This document shows, in pieces, positions 1 through 8,256 of a DNA stretch of 64,000 nucleotides. Under the pieces are notes generated by a model. That model searched no databases and was not told the DNA's origin. It saw only the letters and a list, made by a program, of their open reading frames with translations. The stretch is from Lachnospiraceae bacterium UBA7086 (GTDB taxonomy: Bacteria > Bacillota > Clostridia > Lachnospirales > Lachnospiraceae), in assembly GCA_002492525.1 (NCBI GenBank), contig DKZA01000040.1, positions 5,948 to 69,947 on the forward strand. The letters are read 5' to 3'. The position numbers were made by a program, and so were the translations under genes. Numbering within the stretch: position 1 is the stretch's first letter; every line of letters starts with the position of its first letter.

Positions 1-903
1 GTCTTCGGACGGGTTGATTACTTCTACGGAAATATCTTTCTGCATGGCTTTGACATAGACTGTGTTGACGGCATCGATCAGAATATCCGATAAGGAGGTC
101 TTTTCCTGATGCAATGTGATTATGGAAGTCTCCAGGCGGGATATGTTAATCAGAGCCTCCATCAGAGATTCCAGTTTCGTCAGTTGCAGAGCGCATCTTT
201 GTAAAAAGGCATTTTGCTCTTTGATGGATTCTGCTTCCATACTCATGGTAAGGCAGTTTTTGAGAGCGCTGACCGGTGTTTTGAGCTGATGGGAAATATC
301 TGTCACCAGTGTTTTGGTATTGTCCCGTTCTTCTGAGAGCGCCTGCGTTTTTAGCCTCAGTTTGTGCCCCAGTTTAAGAAAGGTGTCAAGAAAGGACTCA
401 TCACAGACCTGCCGTATTTCTTCGCTATGTTCCAGAAAAGAATAATCCTCTGACAGAAATTGTTCTAATATATTCTGAAGCCATTTCTCCTGCAACTTAC
501 GGTTCCGGTCAAGAAGATGGAAACAGACTGTGAAGATGATAAGAGATATAAGCAGAAAAAACAGTATCAGAAACAGAAACGCCCCTAATGAACTGCGATA
601 CTGCGTGTCTTCATACATGGTCAGAGACTCCCGGTATCCATATTGCTTAAGTGTTGCAAAACCCTCTGCGAGATACGGATATGTTGTATCCTGCATGGCA
701 CTAAGAAGAGTGGACTCCATGGAAGGATCCTCTGAAAGCACGGCGCCGGTAATGTTGCCAAGCTGCTTAAGCCTTTGTGTATACTGATGATTTAAAAACC
801 CGAAGCCAAGAAAGCTTATGAATAAAGCAAAGAGGAGATAGATTCCTGCGGGAGGAAAGTATATTCTTTTTATAGAAATAAGTCCGTTCATACTTTTTTT
901 CAT
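1..903 (-). CDS. Sensor histidine kinase, OmpR-partner type (partial, C-terminus outside window)
   Basis: Reverse-strand frame starts with ATG at 903 (MKKSMNGLISIKRIYF) and stays open to base 1, so the catalytic ATPase domain is missing because of the window edge. Visible parts: a first membrane segment at about residues 15-37, a short extracytoplasmic loop of about 65 residues, a second membrane segment (GAFLFLILFFLLISLIIF), then a dimerisation/phosphorylation helix with the H-box DISHQLKTPVSALKN, whose His is the expected phosphoacceptor. The start overlaps the stop of the upstream response regulator (ATGA), so the two are translationally coupled. The short loop suggests sensing at or within the membrane, as in many kinases that respond to cell-envelope stress or antibiotics; this is inference. 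No target gene is visible. Confidence 0.9.
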   Translation of the reverse strand, partial: MKKSMNGLISIKRIYFPPAGIYLLFALFISFLGFGFLNHQYTQRLKQLGNITGAVLSEDPSMESTLLSAMQDTTYPYLAEGFATLKQYGYRESLTMYEDTQYRSSLGAFLFLILFFLLISLIIFTVCFHLLDRNRKLQEKWLQNILEQFLSEDYSFLEHSEEIRQVCDESFLDTFLKLGHKLRLKTQALSEERDNTKTLVTDISHQLKTPVSALKNCLTMSMEAESIKEQNAFLQRCALQLTKLESLMEALINISRLETSIITLHQEKTSLSDILIDAVNTVYVKAMQKDISVEVINPSED

Positions 904-1592
904 CGCTTCTCACAATTCCTTTCCCAGATATATCCCAATCCCCGGACATTTTTCAGTATGGAGGGAGAGGAGGGATCATCCTCTATTTTCTCCCGCAGCC
1001 GTCTGATATTGACGGAAAGCGTATTTTCATCTACAAAACTGCCGTCAATATCCCATATGGATTCCAATAACTGATTACGGGATAAGATATGCAGAGGATT
1101 GTTCATAAAAAAAGTCAGCAGAGAATATTCCCTGGCGGTCAGCGTAAGTGCCTGACCGTTCTTACAGACTCTTTTTTCTTCCGGATACAGAGTGATATCA
1201 CCGGAGACAATACAGTGCGGGCTGTCTTTTGGGAAACGTTTCATAAGGGCGTTTACTTTGGAGATTAGCACATTCAAGGAGAAAGGTTTCGTAATGTAGT
1301 CGTCCGCACCTTGCGCGTAGCCGGCTACCATGTCTTCCTCCGTGTCAAGTGCCGTCAGAAAGAGAAATAAGATGTTACTGTCTTTTCTCACATGAGTACA
1401 AAAATCTAATCCGCTTCCATCCGGAAGGGTAATGTCACATATAATCAGAGAGATATCACAGGTCTGATAGAAATTCTTGGCTTCCCTGACAGTGAAAGCA
1501 CTGTGGACCGTATAGCCTTCTTTTTGCAGCTTTAAACTGACAGAGAGATTGAGGCTGTCATCGTCTTCCAAAAGTAAAATTTCCTGGGCCAT
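900..1592 (-). CDS. OmpR/PhoB-family response regulator
   Basis: A 230-residue two-domain regulator. The receiver domain (about 1-118) has the acidic pocket at 10-12 (EDDD), phospho-acceptor Asp53 in IICDITLPDGSG, Thr80 and Lys102 (ITKPF). The C-terminal winged helix (about 128-228) contains the EYSLLTFFMNN and LSVNIRRLREKIEDD stretches typical of OmpR/PhoB DNA-binding domains. It lies directly upstream of, and overlaps by 3 nt, the kinase on the same strand, so it is the cognate partner. On phosphorylation it should bind DNA as a dimer; its targets cannot be read from this window. The start ATG at 1592 follows a purine-rich AAGGAAAGGAAC ribosome site. Confidence 0.95.
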   Translation of the reverse strand: MAQEILLLEDDDSLNLSVSLKLQKEGYTVHSAFTVREAKNFYQTCDISLIICDITLPDGSGLDFCTHVRKDSNILFLFLTALDTEEDMVAGYAQGADDYITKPFSLNVLISKVNALMKRFPKDSPHCIVSGDITLYPEEKRVCKNGQALTLTAREYSLLTFFMNNPLHILSRNQLLESIWDIDGSFVDENTLSVNIRRLREKIEDDPSSPSILKNVRGLGYIWERNCEKR

Positions 1593-1819
1593 GAGAGTTC
1601 CTTTCCTTAAGTACGGTATATAGAATAAATAATTTATATATTTGTCATTTTATCATATCATGAAAATATTTGCCGCAGAATCCGTTGGATTGTTGAGTAA
1701 AATGTTATGATCGGCTGTAGAACATATCATACCCGGAAGAGACATAAAATAGCATAAGAGTTATTTTACATGTACGGTTCTGGTAAAAAGACAGAATCCG
1801 TGCAGAAATGAGGAATATC
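1593..1819. other. Divergent intergenic region between the two-component system and spmA
   Basis: About 225 bp of AT-rich DNA that must hold the promoters for the leftward response regulator and rightward spmA. I could not identify a convincing -35/-10 pair or a clear sporulation-sigma motif, and no further gene is seen. Confidence 0.4.
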
Positions 1820-2542
1820 ATGTTAAATTATATCTGGGCTTTTATGATTTTAATCGGAGTTGTATACGGCGCTTTTACAGGGAAAATGGCGGAAGTGACA
1901 AACGCAGCGCTGGATTCCGCCGGAGACGCCGTATCTTTGTGTATTACCATGATCGGCGTTATGGCTCTGTGGGTGGGCCTTATGGAGATTGCGCAGAAGT
2001 CGGGATTGATTGCCAAACTGACACGGGGAATACAGCCCTTTATCAGTTTTCTCTTTCCAAGGATTCCCAAAGGGCATCCTGCCAGAGAATACATAGCGAC
2101 AAATCTGATTGCTAATGTGCTGGGATTGGGTTGGGCCTGTACGCCGGCCGGGTTGAAGGCCATGGAGGAATTGGCGAAGCTGGAGGAGGAGAGAGGGACG
2201 GTGGGGTATGCGCAGGCGGACGGGATTGTTACGGGCGGCGGCGCGGAAGCGGTTGGCGGATGTGCAAAAGGAAGTACGATGGGCGGCATAGCCTTGAAGG
2301 GCAATTCGGTTGGGAGGGAACGAGGGAAGCGGGAGCGTGTTGCCAGCAATGAGATGTGCACGTTTTTGATTTTGAATATTTCTTCTTTGCAGTTGATACC
2401 CGTTAATATGATCGCGTACAGAAGCCAGTACGGGAGCGTGAATCCGGCGGGGATTATTGCGCCGGCGATTGTGGCGACGTTTGTTAGTACGGCGGTGGCG
2501 GTGGTGTATTGTAAGGGGAAGGATAGGAGGCGGAAGGTCTAA
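1820..2542 (+). CDS. spmA: Spore maturation protein A (nucleoside-recognition/gate domain membrane protein)
   Basis: Multi-pass membrane protein of the SpmA family, required in Bacillus for dehydration of the spore core. The N-terminus (MLNYIWAFMILIGVVYGAFTG), the KGHPAREYIATNLIANVLGLG block, PAGLKAMEEL and the C-terminal SLQLIPVNMIAYR...NPAGIIAPAIVATFVST block all match the family. ATG 1820 is preferred over 1808: GAGGA lies 6 nt upstream and the protein then begins like B. subtilis SpmA. Odd points: it is about 240 residues against about 196 for B. subtilis. The excess is a Gly/Ala/Arg-rich insert (about residues 120-167) between the central and C-terminal membrane blocks, encoded by locally GC-rich DNA. 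The usual neighbour spmB is absent here and lies at 28112. Confidence 0.88.
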   Translation: MLNYIWAFMILIGVVYGAFTGKMAEVTNAALDSAGDAVSLCITMIGVMALWVGLMEIAQKSGLIAKLTRGIQPFISFLFPRIPKGHPAREYIATNLIANVLGLGWACTPAGLKAMEELAKLEEERGTVGYAQADGIVTGGGAEAVGGCAKGSTMGGIALKGNSVGRERGKRERVASNEMCTFLILNISSLQLIPVNMIAYRSQYGSVNPAGIIAPAIVATFVSTAVAVVYCKGKDRRRKV

Positions 2543-2710
2543 GGACTTTCCACTTTTAACCTGTATTGCACGGAACAATAAAAGTTTTAGATATAACAGT
2601 TATTAAAAGCAGGGAGCCTTTATACGGCATATCCTGCTTTTTATATGCGTCATTATATTTATCAGAATCCGGAAGCTTAAATATTCTTTATAAATCTCCA
2701 ATAAAAAATC

Positions 2711-2739
2711 TTGACAAAATAGAATTGCAAATTTACAAT
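2711..2739 (+). promoter_or_regulatory. Sigma-A promoter of the LacI-family regulator gene
   Basis: Consensus TTGACA (2711-2716), a 17-bp spacer and TACAAT (2734-2739). The predicted start (about 2746) sits just upstream of the palindromic operator at 2752-2765, so the regulator probably represses itself. Confidence 0.85.
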
Positions 2740-2751
2740 AGAAATACAATA

Positions 2752-2765
2752 TGGTAGCGGTACCA
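2752..2765. promoter_or_regulatory. LacI-family operator 1 (TGGTAGCGGTACCA)
   Basis: Near-palindrome with the central CG typical of LacI/GalR operators. The exact reverse complement occurs once more at 3842-3855 in front of the structural genes. It lies between the promoter and the regulator start codon, which fits autoregulation. Confidence 0.82.
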
Positions 2766-2782
2766 ATAAAGGGAGTGGGAAC

Positions 2783-3784
2783 TTGAATATTAGCGATATA
2801 GCTGCGAAAGCAGGAGTTTCTGTAAGTACTGTTTCGCGAGTAATCAATAAAAGTCCAAATGTAAATGATGAAACCAGATGTCGTATTCTTAAAGTTATGG
2901 AGGAAACAGGATATGTACCCAGCAGCATAGCAAGAAATATGATGTCAAAGTCCAATCGTACCATCGGTCTTTTTATTACAGATATTTTGAATCCTTTTTT
3001 TAGTGAAATAATTAAAGGTGTTGAAAATGTTGTAAATGCTGAGGGCTATTCTCTTTTGATCTATGCCATTGGAAATTCTCTGCAAAAAGAGGAAGAAAGC
3101 CTTAATAAGCTGATTCGTGACAGGGCGTGCGGTCTGATTGTAACCAGCTGCCGACTGCATAGCGAAAAATTTGTGGAACGTGCTCAAAAATATTTTAATA
3201 TTGTTTCAATTCAATCCAGTCTGGATAATGTTGATAATATTGGTGCTACCGACGAAAAGGGAACATGCGATATGATCCGCTATTTGATTGGATTAGGACA
3301 TTCTCAAATTGCTTTGATGGGATATAATGAAACTCTTCCTACTACTGATGCAAGATTTGCAGGATTTAAAAAAGCAATGTCTGATGCAGAATTAACGGTG
3401 GATAATAATCAAATAATAAGAGTTGAGCCTGGAGAAGGCAACTGTTACCAAGCTGCATTGGAATTGTTGCTAAGAAGGGATCGGCCGACTGCGATTCACT
3501 GTTTAAATGAATATATTGCGTCAGAAGTATATAGGGCTATTAAAGATGTTGGCTTGTCTATTCCGCACGATATTTCACTTACAGGATTTGACAATTTATT
3601 TATTTCAGAACTAATGGAACCTAAGTTAACTACCGTTTCACAGCCCATTCGTCAAATGGGTGAAGTGGCGGCAAAGTGTGTTATAAGAAGGCATAGATAT
3701 CCAGACGAGGAAATTCAGAATATTGTTTTTCCGACAAAGTTGATTATTCGGGATTCTGCTGCAATACCTTACATCATGAAATAG
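2783..3784 (+). CDS. LacI/GalR-family transcriptional regulator of the furanoside/xyloside operon
   Basis: A 333-residue LacI-type repressor with a TTG start at 2783 behind GGGAGTGGGA. The N-terminal helix-turn-helix (ISDIAAKAGVSVSTVSRVIN, residues 2-21) and hinge (YVPSSIARNM) are followed by a periplasmic-binding-protein fold (RTIGLFITDILNPFFSEI to the C-terminus) that should bind a sugar inducer. Two identical, oppositely oriented operators flank the gene (2752 and 3842), so it very likely controls itself and the downstream GH172-ABC-GH32-GH120 operon. The inducer cannot be told from sequence; a furanosyl or xylosyl oligosaccharide breakdown product is likely from the neighbours. Confidence 0.93.
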   Translation: MNISDIAAKAGVSVSTVSRVINKSPNVNDETRCRILKVMEETGYVPSSIARNMMSKSNRTIGLFITDILNPFFSEIIKGVENVVNAEGYSLLIYAIGNSLQKEEESLNKLIRDRACGLIVTSCRLHSEKFVERAQKYFNIVSIQSSLDNVDNIGATDEKGTCDMIRYLIGLGHSQIALMGYNETLPTTDARFAGFKKAMSDAELTVDNNQIIRVEPGEGNCYQAALELLLRRDRPTAIHCLNEYIASEVYRAIKDVGLSIPHDISLTGFDNLFISELMEPKLTTVSQPIRQMGEVAAKCVIRRHRYPDEEIQNIVFPTKLIIRDSAAIPYIMK

Positions 3785-3841
3785 GATAACACTTAGTAGG
3801 GCACGGGCAGACATTTCGAGATAATATTTTATACCTAAAAA

Positions 3842-3855
3842 TGGTACCGCTACCA
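3842..3855. promoter_or_regulatory. LacI-family operator 2 (TGGTACCGCTACCA)
   Basis: Exact reverse complement of operator 1 (the match extends to 15 of 16 bases), 52 bp upstream of the first structural gene. No strong -35/-10 pair is seen just upstream; TAATAT at 3822-3827 is a possible -10. The pair of sites about 1.09 kb apart could also allow looping. Confidence 0.82.
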
Positions 3856-3906
3856 TAAATAGGAATAACAATGTAGTTTAATCAAACAGAGAAGGAGGAT
3901 AAAGAT

Positions 3907-5025
3907 ATGAATGGCTGGCAACAAAACAGTCCTTTGGGAGGGCTGCCATTTATGAAAAACGTTCGTTCCAGAAGAGAATCAAGTTATGACCGGTCTGGAG
4001 GGAATAGAGATTTTGTAGTAGTGCCGCCTAAAGAAACAAAGGTGATAGCAGATATTAAGGGGTCAGGAATGATTAAACATATCTGGATGACCACACGCTG
4101 TTATGAACCGCAATATCTTAGAAAAATTGTGATTGAGATGTATTGGGATGGTGAAAAGAATCCCAGTGTGAGAGCGCCTTTGGGTGATTTTTTTGGAGTA
4201 GGTCATGCAACATGCCGTCATTTTGTTTCGCTGCCTGTTAATATGGTGTTTACGAAACATAGAGGTCCTGCCGGGCCGTTTGCGGCGGCGATGAATTGTT
4301 ATTTTCCAATGCCGTTCTTGGAAGGAGCACGTATTCAGGTCATAAATGAATGTAGTGAGCCCATTGAAAATTTATTTTATATGATAGACTACGAGTTAAT
4401 TCAGGAGGCAGCGCCGGAAGAAATGGGTCGGTTCCATGCGGTATGGAACAGTGCATTTCCGTGCAAGAAAATAACACATGAAAAACGTGAACCGGAGGGC
4501 CCTTGGGATTTGCCGGGAGTAAATGTGACGGGAAAAGATAATTATGTAATATTGGAGGCAGAAGGCAAAGGACAATATGTTGGATGTGTACTGAACATTG
4601 ATAATCATGATGTGGGAGAACAGATATACACCTGGCCGGGAGAAGGCGATGACATGATTTTTATAGATGGAGAAGTATGGCCGCCTTCTATGCATGGAAC
4701 GGGAACAGAAGATTATTTTTGTGCGGCATGGGGATTCCCGAGCGGAGAATATGATGCGCCTTATCATGGAATTTCACTTGGAAGTGATTCTCAGGAGCAT
4801 TTTGGGAAGTGGAGCTTATATCGCTTTCATATAGAAGATCCGGTTCATTTTGACACATCTATCAGAGTAACGATTGAGCATGGACACGCGAATGACCAGG
4901 GAAATGATTATTCCAGTGTTGCATACTGGTATCAGATGGAGCCGCATGTGCCATTCCCCGATTTGCCGGAAGTGGAAAAGAGGATTACACGCAGATGGCC
5001 GGAACACGGACTCTGGTGGCGGTAA
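3907..5025 (+). CDS. DUF2961 / GH172-family glycoside hydrolase
   Basis: A 372-residue cytoplasmic protein with no signal peptide, starting behind GAAGGAGGA. Family signatures: APLGDFFGVGH (about 90-100) and GEGDDMIFIDGEVWPP followed by HGTGTEDYF (about 246-271), which carry conserved acidic residues such as Glu256 and Glu268. DUF2961 is now CAZy family GH172, whose characterised members act on difructose dianhydride I (alpha-D-fructofuranosyl linkages) or on alpha-D-arabinofuranosides. Being first in an operon with an importer, a GH32-like and a GH120 enzyme, it probably splits small imported furanosyl oligosaccharides inside the cell. The exact substrate is not deducible. Confidence 0.85.
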   Translation: MNGWQQNSPLGGLPFMKNVRSRRESSYDRSGGNRDFVVVPPKETKVIADIKGSGMIKHIWMTTRCYEPQYLRKIVIEMYWDGEKNPSVRAPLGDFFGVGHATCRHFVSLPVNMVFTKHRGPAGPFAAAMNCYFPMPFLEGARIQVINECSEPIENLFYMIDYELIQEAAPEEMGRFHAVWNSAFPCKKITHEKREPEGPWDLPGVNVTGKDNYVILEAEGKGQYVGCVLNIDNHDVGEQIYTWPGEGDDMIFIDGEVWPPSMHGTGTEDYFCAAWGFPSGEYDAPYHGISLGSDSQEHFGKWSLYRFHIEDPVHFDTSIRVTIEHGHANDQGNDYSSVAYWYQMEPHVPFPDLPEVEKRITRRWPEHGLWWR

Positions 5026-5089
5026 ACAAAGAACTTATGGTTTTGGGCATTGCAAAGTGCCTGTATTGAAAGAATAGGAGATGAAATAT

Positions 5090-6412
5090 ATGAAGAAAAA
5101 AGTTTTATGTGTACTGTTAAGCATGATTATGGTGCTGAGCCTGCTCATGGGTTGTGGGGCAAAACAATCTGAAGACAGCACAGCTGGAAAAGATAATTAT
5201 ATTACTGTTCTTGTTCAGGGGGGAAGCCCTGCATTTGAGGCAACGCAGAAAACGGCTGATGCGTTTAAGCAAAAGACTGGTTATGAGGTAAGAGTGGAGT
5301 CGGTGCCATATACGGGTGTTTATGACAAATTGAAGGCGGATATTACGGCATCCACGGGCGCCTATGATGTGGCTACCATTGACATTCTTTGGATGGCCGA
5401 ATTTTCCCAGGGGCTTTTGCCGATTGATGATTTAATGACGAATGAAGTGGTGGATGATTTAATGCCGGGAATGTTGGCGGGCGGCCAAATTGGTGATGTC
5501 AGTTATGGAATGCCTGTCTGGACAAACTGTAAGATACTTATGTATAGGACAGACCTTTTTGAAAATCCGGATGAAATGGCAGCTTTTAAAGCAGAGTATG
5601 GTTATGAGTTAGCGCCGCCTGCTACATGGCAGGAATATCGTGATGTGGCAAAATTTTTTACCAGGGATACGGACGGCGATGGAGAAATAGATCTGTATGG
5701 TACCGGTATTTTTGGAAAAACAGATGGGGATACAGCATGCTGTTGGCTGGAACAATCGGTGCAGGCGGGTGCAAGCCCTGTCGTCTTAGGTGATAATGGA
5801 GAGGTATTGGTGAACCAACAGCCATATGTAGATGCATTAACATTTCTTTGCGATATCATGAATGAAGATAAATCATGCCCTCCGGGAGCCATGGAAATGG
5901 CATCTGGTGAAGTGTCCGAAATGTTCTACCAGGGAAATCTGGCAATGATGCTTAACTGGGGACATTTCTATCTTGCAGCCAATAACCCGGAGACATCAAA
6001 GGTTGCAGGAAAAGTAGCAACGGCACCGCATCTTGCGGGAAGCGCAGGTATAGGAGCTATTCCGGGACCGTGGTATCAGGTGATTCCTCAATCTTCCAAA
6101 AAACAGGAGATTGCAAAAGAATATGTGAAATTTATGTATGATAACAATGAGCTGATCATGAATAATCTGGGAACGGCAGCCAGAAAGTCTTTATTTGAAA
6201 AGTATGGTAAACAGGATGAATATGCTTTCTTAGCGGATATTCAGGCTACTTTGGCAGGCCCGGCAACACAGAATCGGGCGCCTATTGTGGAATGGAATTT
6301 GATTGAGACAGAGGCTCTGGTTCCGGCTATACAACAGGCATTGATGCAGCAAAAGTCACCGCAGGAGGCATTGGATGATGCGGCAAAGATGATTGATGAA
6401 CTGTTAAACTAA
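5090..6412 (+). CDS. ABC sugar transporter, extracellular solute-binding lipoprotein (family 1)
   Basis: Lipoprotein with a signal peptide and lipobox LLMGC, so the mature protein is anchored by the Cys. ATG 5090 is chosen over 5081 because AGGAG (5076-5080) touches the first ATG but is 9 nt from the second. It has the family-1 sugar-binder body (about 440 residues), including DTDGDGEIDLYG, a Ca-binding-like loop common in this group, and FMYDNNELIMNN near the C-terminus. It captures an oligosaccharide for the two permeases that follow. A strong hairpin just downstream (6427-6455) probably raises its message level above that of the permeases. Confidence 0.93.
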   Translation: MKKKVLCVLLSMIMVLSLLMGCGAKQSEDSTAGKDNYITVLVQGGSPAFEATQKTADAFKQKTGYEVRVESVPYTGVYDKLKADITASTGAYDVATIDILWMAEFSQGLLPIDDLMTNEVVDDLMPGMLAGGQIGDVSYGMPVWTNCKILMYRTDLFENPDEMAAFKAEYGYELAPPATWQEYRDVAKFFTRDTDGDGEIDLYGTGIFGKTDGDTACCWLEQSVQAGASPVVLGDNGEVLVNQQPYVDALTFLCDIMNEDKSCPPGAMEMASGEVSEMFYQGNLAMMLNWGHFYLAANNPETSKVAGKVATAPHLAGSAGIGAIPGPWYQVIPQSSKKQEIAKEYVKFMYDNNELIMNNLGTAARKSLFEKYGKQDEYAFLADIQATLAGPATQNRAPIVEWNLIETEALVPAIQQALMQQKSPQEALDDAAKMIDELLN

Positions 6413-6426
6413 ATACTTGTGAAAAG

Positions 6427-6455
6427 GTTTCCGGCTGAGATTTTCAGCCGGAAAC
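6427..6455 (+). other. Intercistronic hairpin between binding protein and permease genes
   Basis: Perfect 12-bp stem (GTTTCCGGCTGA / TCAGCCGGAAAC) with a 5-nt loop. No T-run follows, so it is more likely an mRNA-stabilising or partial-attenuation element than a full terminator, as is common after binding-protein genes of sugar ABC operons. Confidence 0.75.
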
Positions 6456-6489
6456 AGATAAAAAATTGTTGAATAGGAGGGAAGTGTAG

Positions 6490-7371
6490 GTGCGGAAAAA
6501 TAAAAAAATGCTCATTTTCTTTTTTTTGCCGGCGGGATTGATGATGTTTATGTTTTTCCTGATCCCTGCTGTCAAACTAATAGTAGATAGTTTTTTTAAA
6601 TATAACATTGCAGATATAAGTCAGAAAAGTTTCATAGGGTTAAAAAACTATATGGATGTTTTTACTTCTGAAAAATTTGCACTGTGTGTTGCAAACACAG
6701 TAAAATACGTTGTCGGCGCAGTCGGAATAGAATTTATGTTTGGATTATTATTGGCTTTAATGTTAAATGTAGGTTTTAAGGGCAGTCAGATAATGCGCAC
6801 ACTGATGCTGACGCCGCTCATGATGGCTCCATTAGTGTCAGGATTGGTTTGGAAATATTTATTAAGTGATCAGTTTGGGATTATTAATTGGGGATTGTGC
6901 AGGCTGGGGATTCTGGATAATGCACATGCGATTATGTGGTTATCAGATCCGAAGGTTTCTTTGATTTCCTGTATATTAGCAGATGTTTGGTTAAATACGC
7001 CCTTTATTATGCTTGTGTTATTAGCGGGTTTACAGGGAATAGATCCTACTTATTACGAGGCGGCACAAATTGACGGGGCGAGCACGATAAAATTGTTTTA
7101 CCACATAACGTTACCTCTGTTAAGACCAAATATTGTAATTGTTTTATTGATACGTGTTATGGATGCTCTGCGTTCATTCGATGTGATTTGGGCTATGACG
7201 CAGGGAGGTCCTAATTTCTCGTCAGAGGTGATTAGCACATATATTTATAAATCTAATGTACGTTTTGGACAAGTGGGAGAGGCAAGTGCTATGGCAGTTA
7301 TATTTATGATTGTGCTTTTGTTGCTGGCATGGTTCTTTATGAAAAATGTTTGGAAGTTGAATGAGGATTGA
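6490..7371 (+). CDS. ABC sugar transporter permease, MalF/UgpA type
   Basis: A 293-residue inner-membrane permease with about six hydrophobic helices. The coupling loop EAAQIDGASTIKLFYHITLPLLRP (EAA motif, about 190-213) is where the ATPase docks. The start is GTG 6490 with AGGAGGG 8 nt upstream. It pairs with the next gene to form the channel. No ATPase gene lies in this operon, so a shared MsmK/UgpC-type ATPase encoded elsewhere must energise it. Confidence 0.93.
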   Translation: MRKNKKMLIFFFLPAGLMMFMFFLIPAVKLIVDSFFKYNIADISQKSFIGLKNYMDVFTSEKFALCVANTVKYVVGAVGIEFMFGLLLALMLNVGFKGSQIMRTLMLTPLMMAPLVSGLVWKYLLSDQFGIINWGLCRLGILDNAHAIMWLSDPKVSLISCILADVWLNTPFIMLVLLAGLQGIDPTYYEAAQIDGASTIKLFYHITLPLLRPNIVIVLLIRVMDALRSFDVIWAMTQGGPNFSSEVISTYIYKSNVRFGQVGEASAMAVIFMIVLLLLAWFFMKNVWKLNED

Positions 7372-7402
7372 GAGTAGAGCGGAGGAGGTATAATAGAAGA
7401 CT

Positions 7403-8227
7403 ATGAGAAAGAGTTTGAAAAGACTGGTTCCGTTTTTGGTTTGTCTGATATTTGTGTTTATTTTTTTATTCCCTTTTTTATTTACGGTATCGACATCATT
7501 AAAACAACCATCTGATGTAATATCTACGCAGCCTCGATTTTTCCCAAACCCTGTCTCGATACAGAACTATAGAGATATGTTTGCGTATCTGGCATTTGGC
7601 AAATATTTGGCAAATAGTCTGATTGCAGCATCTGTCAGTACGATCATAAGTTTGATTTTGGGTTCTCTTGCGGCATATGGACTTTCGAGATTTCATTCCC
7701 GCTTATCAACTTTTTTTATGTATCTTACGCTTATGATACGTATGATACCGCTTGTCTGTATCAGTGTGCCAATTTATTCAGTAATTAATAAAATAGGGCT
7801 TAGAGATACACACATTGCATTGATATTCGTCTATGCAAGCATAGGAATACCCTTTGTAATCTGGATGATGATGGGATTCTTTGACGGGATACCACGAGAG
7901 TTGGATGAAGCAGCGTTAGTGGATGGCTGTGGTTGTTTTGGGGTGTTTTTCCGCATTATGGTACCGGTGTCAATTAATGGAATGGCAACAACTGCTATTT
8001 TTACATTTTTGACAGGATTAAATGACTTTTTGTTTGCGTTATTAATAACAATGTCCGGAACCAAGACCGTTCCGGTTGGATTGTCCGAATTTCTGACAGA
8101 ATATAATCTTCAACTGGGGCCAATGGCAGCTGGGGCAGTGTTGTTTAGTCTGCCGATTATTTTAATATCTTTTGTCATTCAGAAAAAAATAGTCAAGGGG
8201 ATGACTATGGGTGCAGTGAAAGGATAA
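7403..8227 (+). CDS. ABC sugar transporter permease, MalG/UgpE type
   Basis: A 274-residue six-helix permease of the CUT1 class with the EAA-loop EAALVDGCGCFGVFFRIMVPVS (about 170-191) and the C-terminus KKIVKGMTMGAVKG typical of MalG-like proteins. It is 31 bp after its partner permease, behind GGAGGAGG. Together they should import a di- or oligosaccharide delivered by the lipoprotein at 5090. Confidence 0.93.
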   Translation: MRKSLKRLVPFLVCLIFVFIFLFPFLFTVSTSLKQPSDVISTQPRFFPNPVSIQNYRDMFAYLAFGKYLANSLIAASVSTIISLILGSLAAYGLSRFHSRLSTFFMYLTLMIRMIPLVCISVPIYSVINKIGLRDTHIALIFVYASIGIPFVIWMMMGFFDGIPRELDEAALVDGCGCFGVFFRIMVPVSINGMATTAIFTFLTGLNDFLFALLITMSGTKTVPVGLSEFLTEYNLQLGPMAAGAVLFSLPIILISFVIQKKIVKGMTMGAVKG

Positions 8228-8256
8228 ACAACTATAATTAAGGAGAGAGAAAAATT

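Noticed and set aside
1828..2578. Two reverse-strand ORFs of 177 and 242 codons over spmA
   Set aside because: They lie opposite spmA, whose protein is clearly recognisable, and their length comes from its GC-rich insert.
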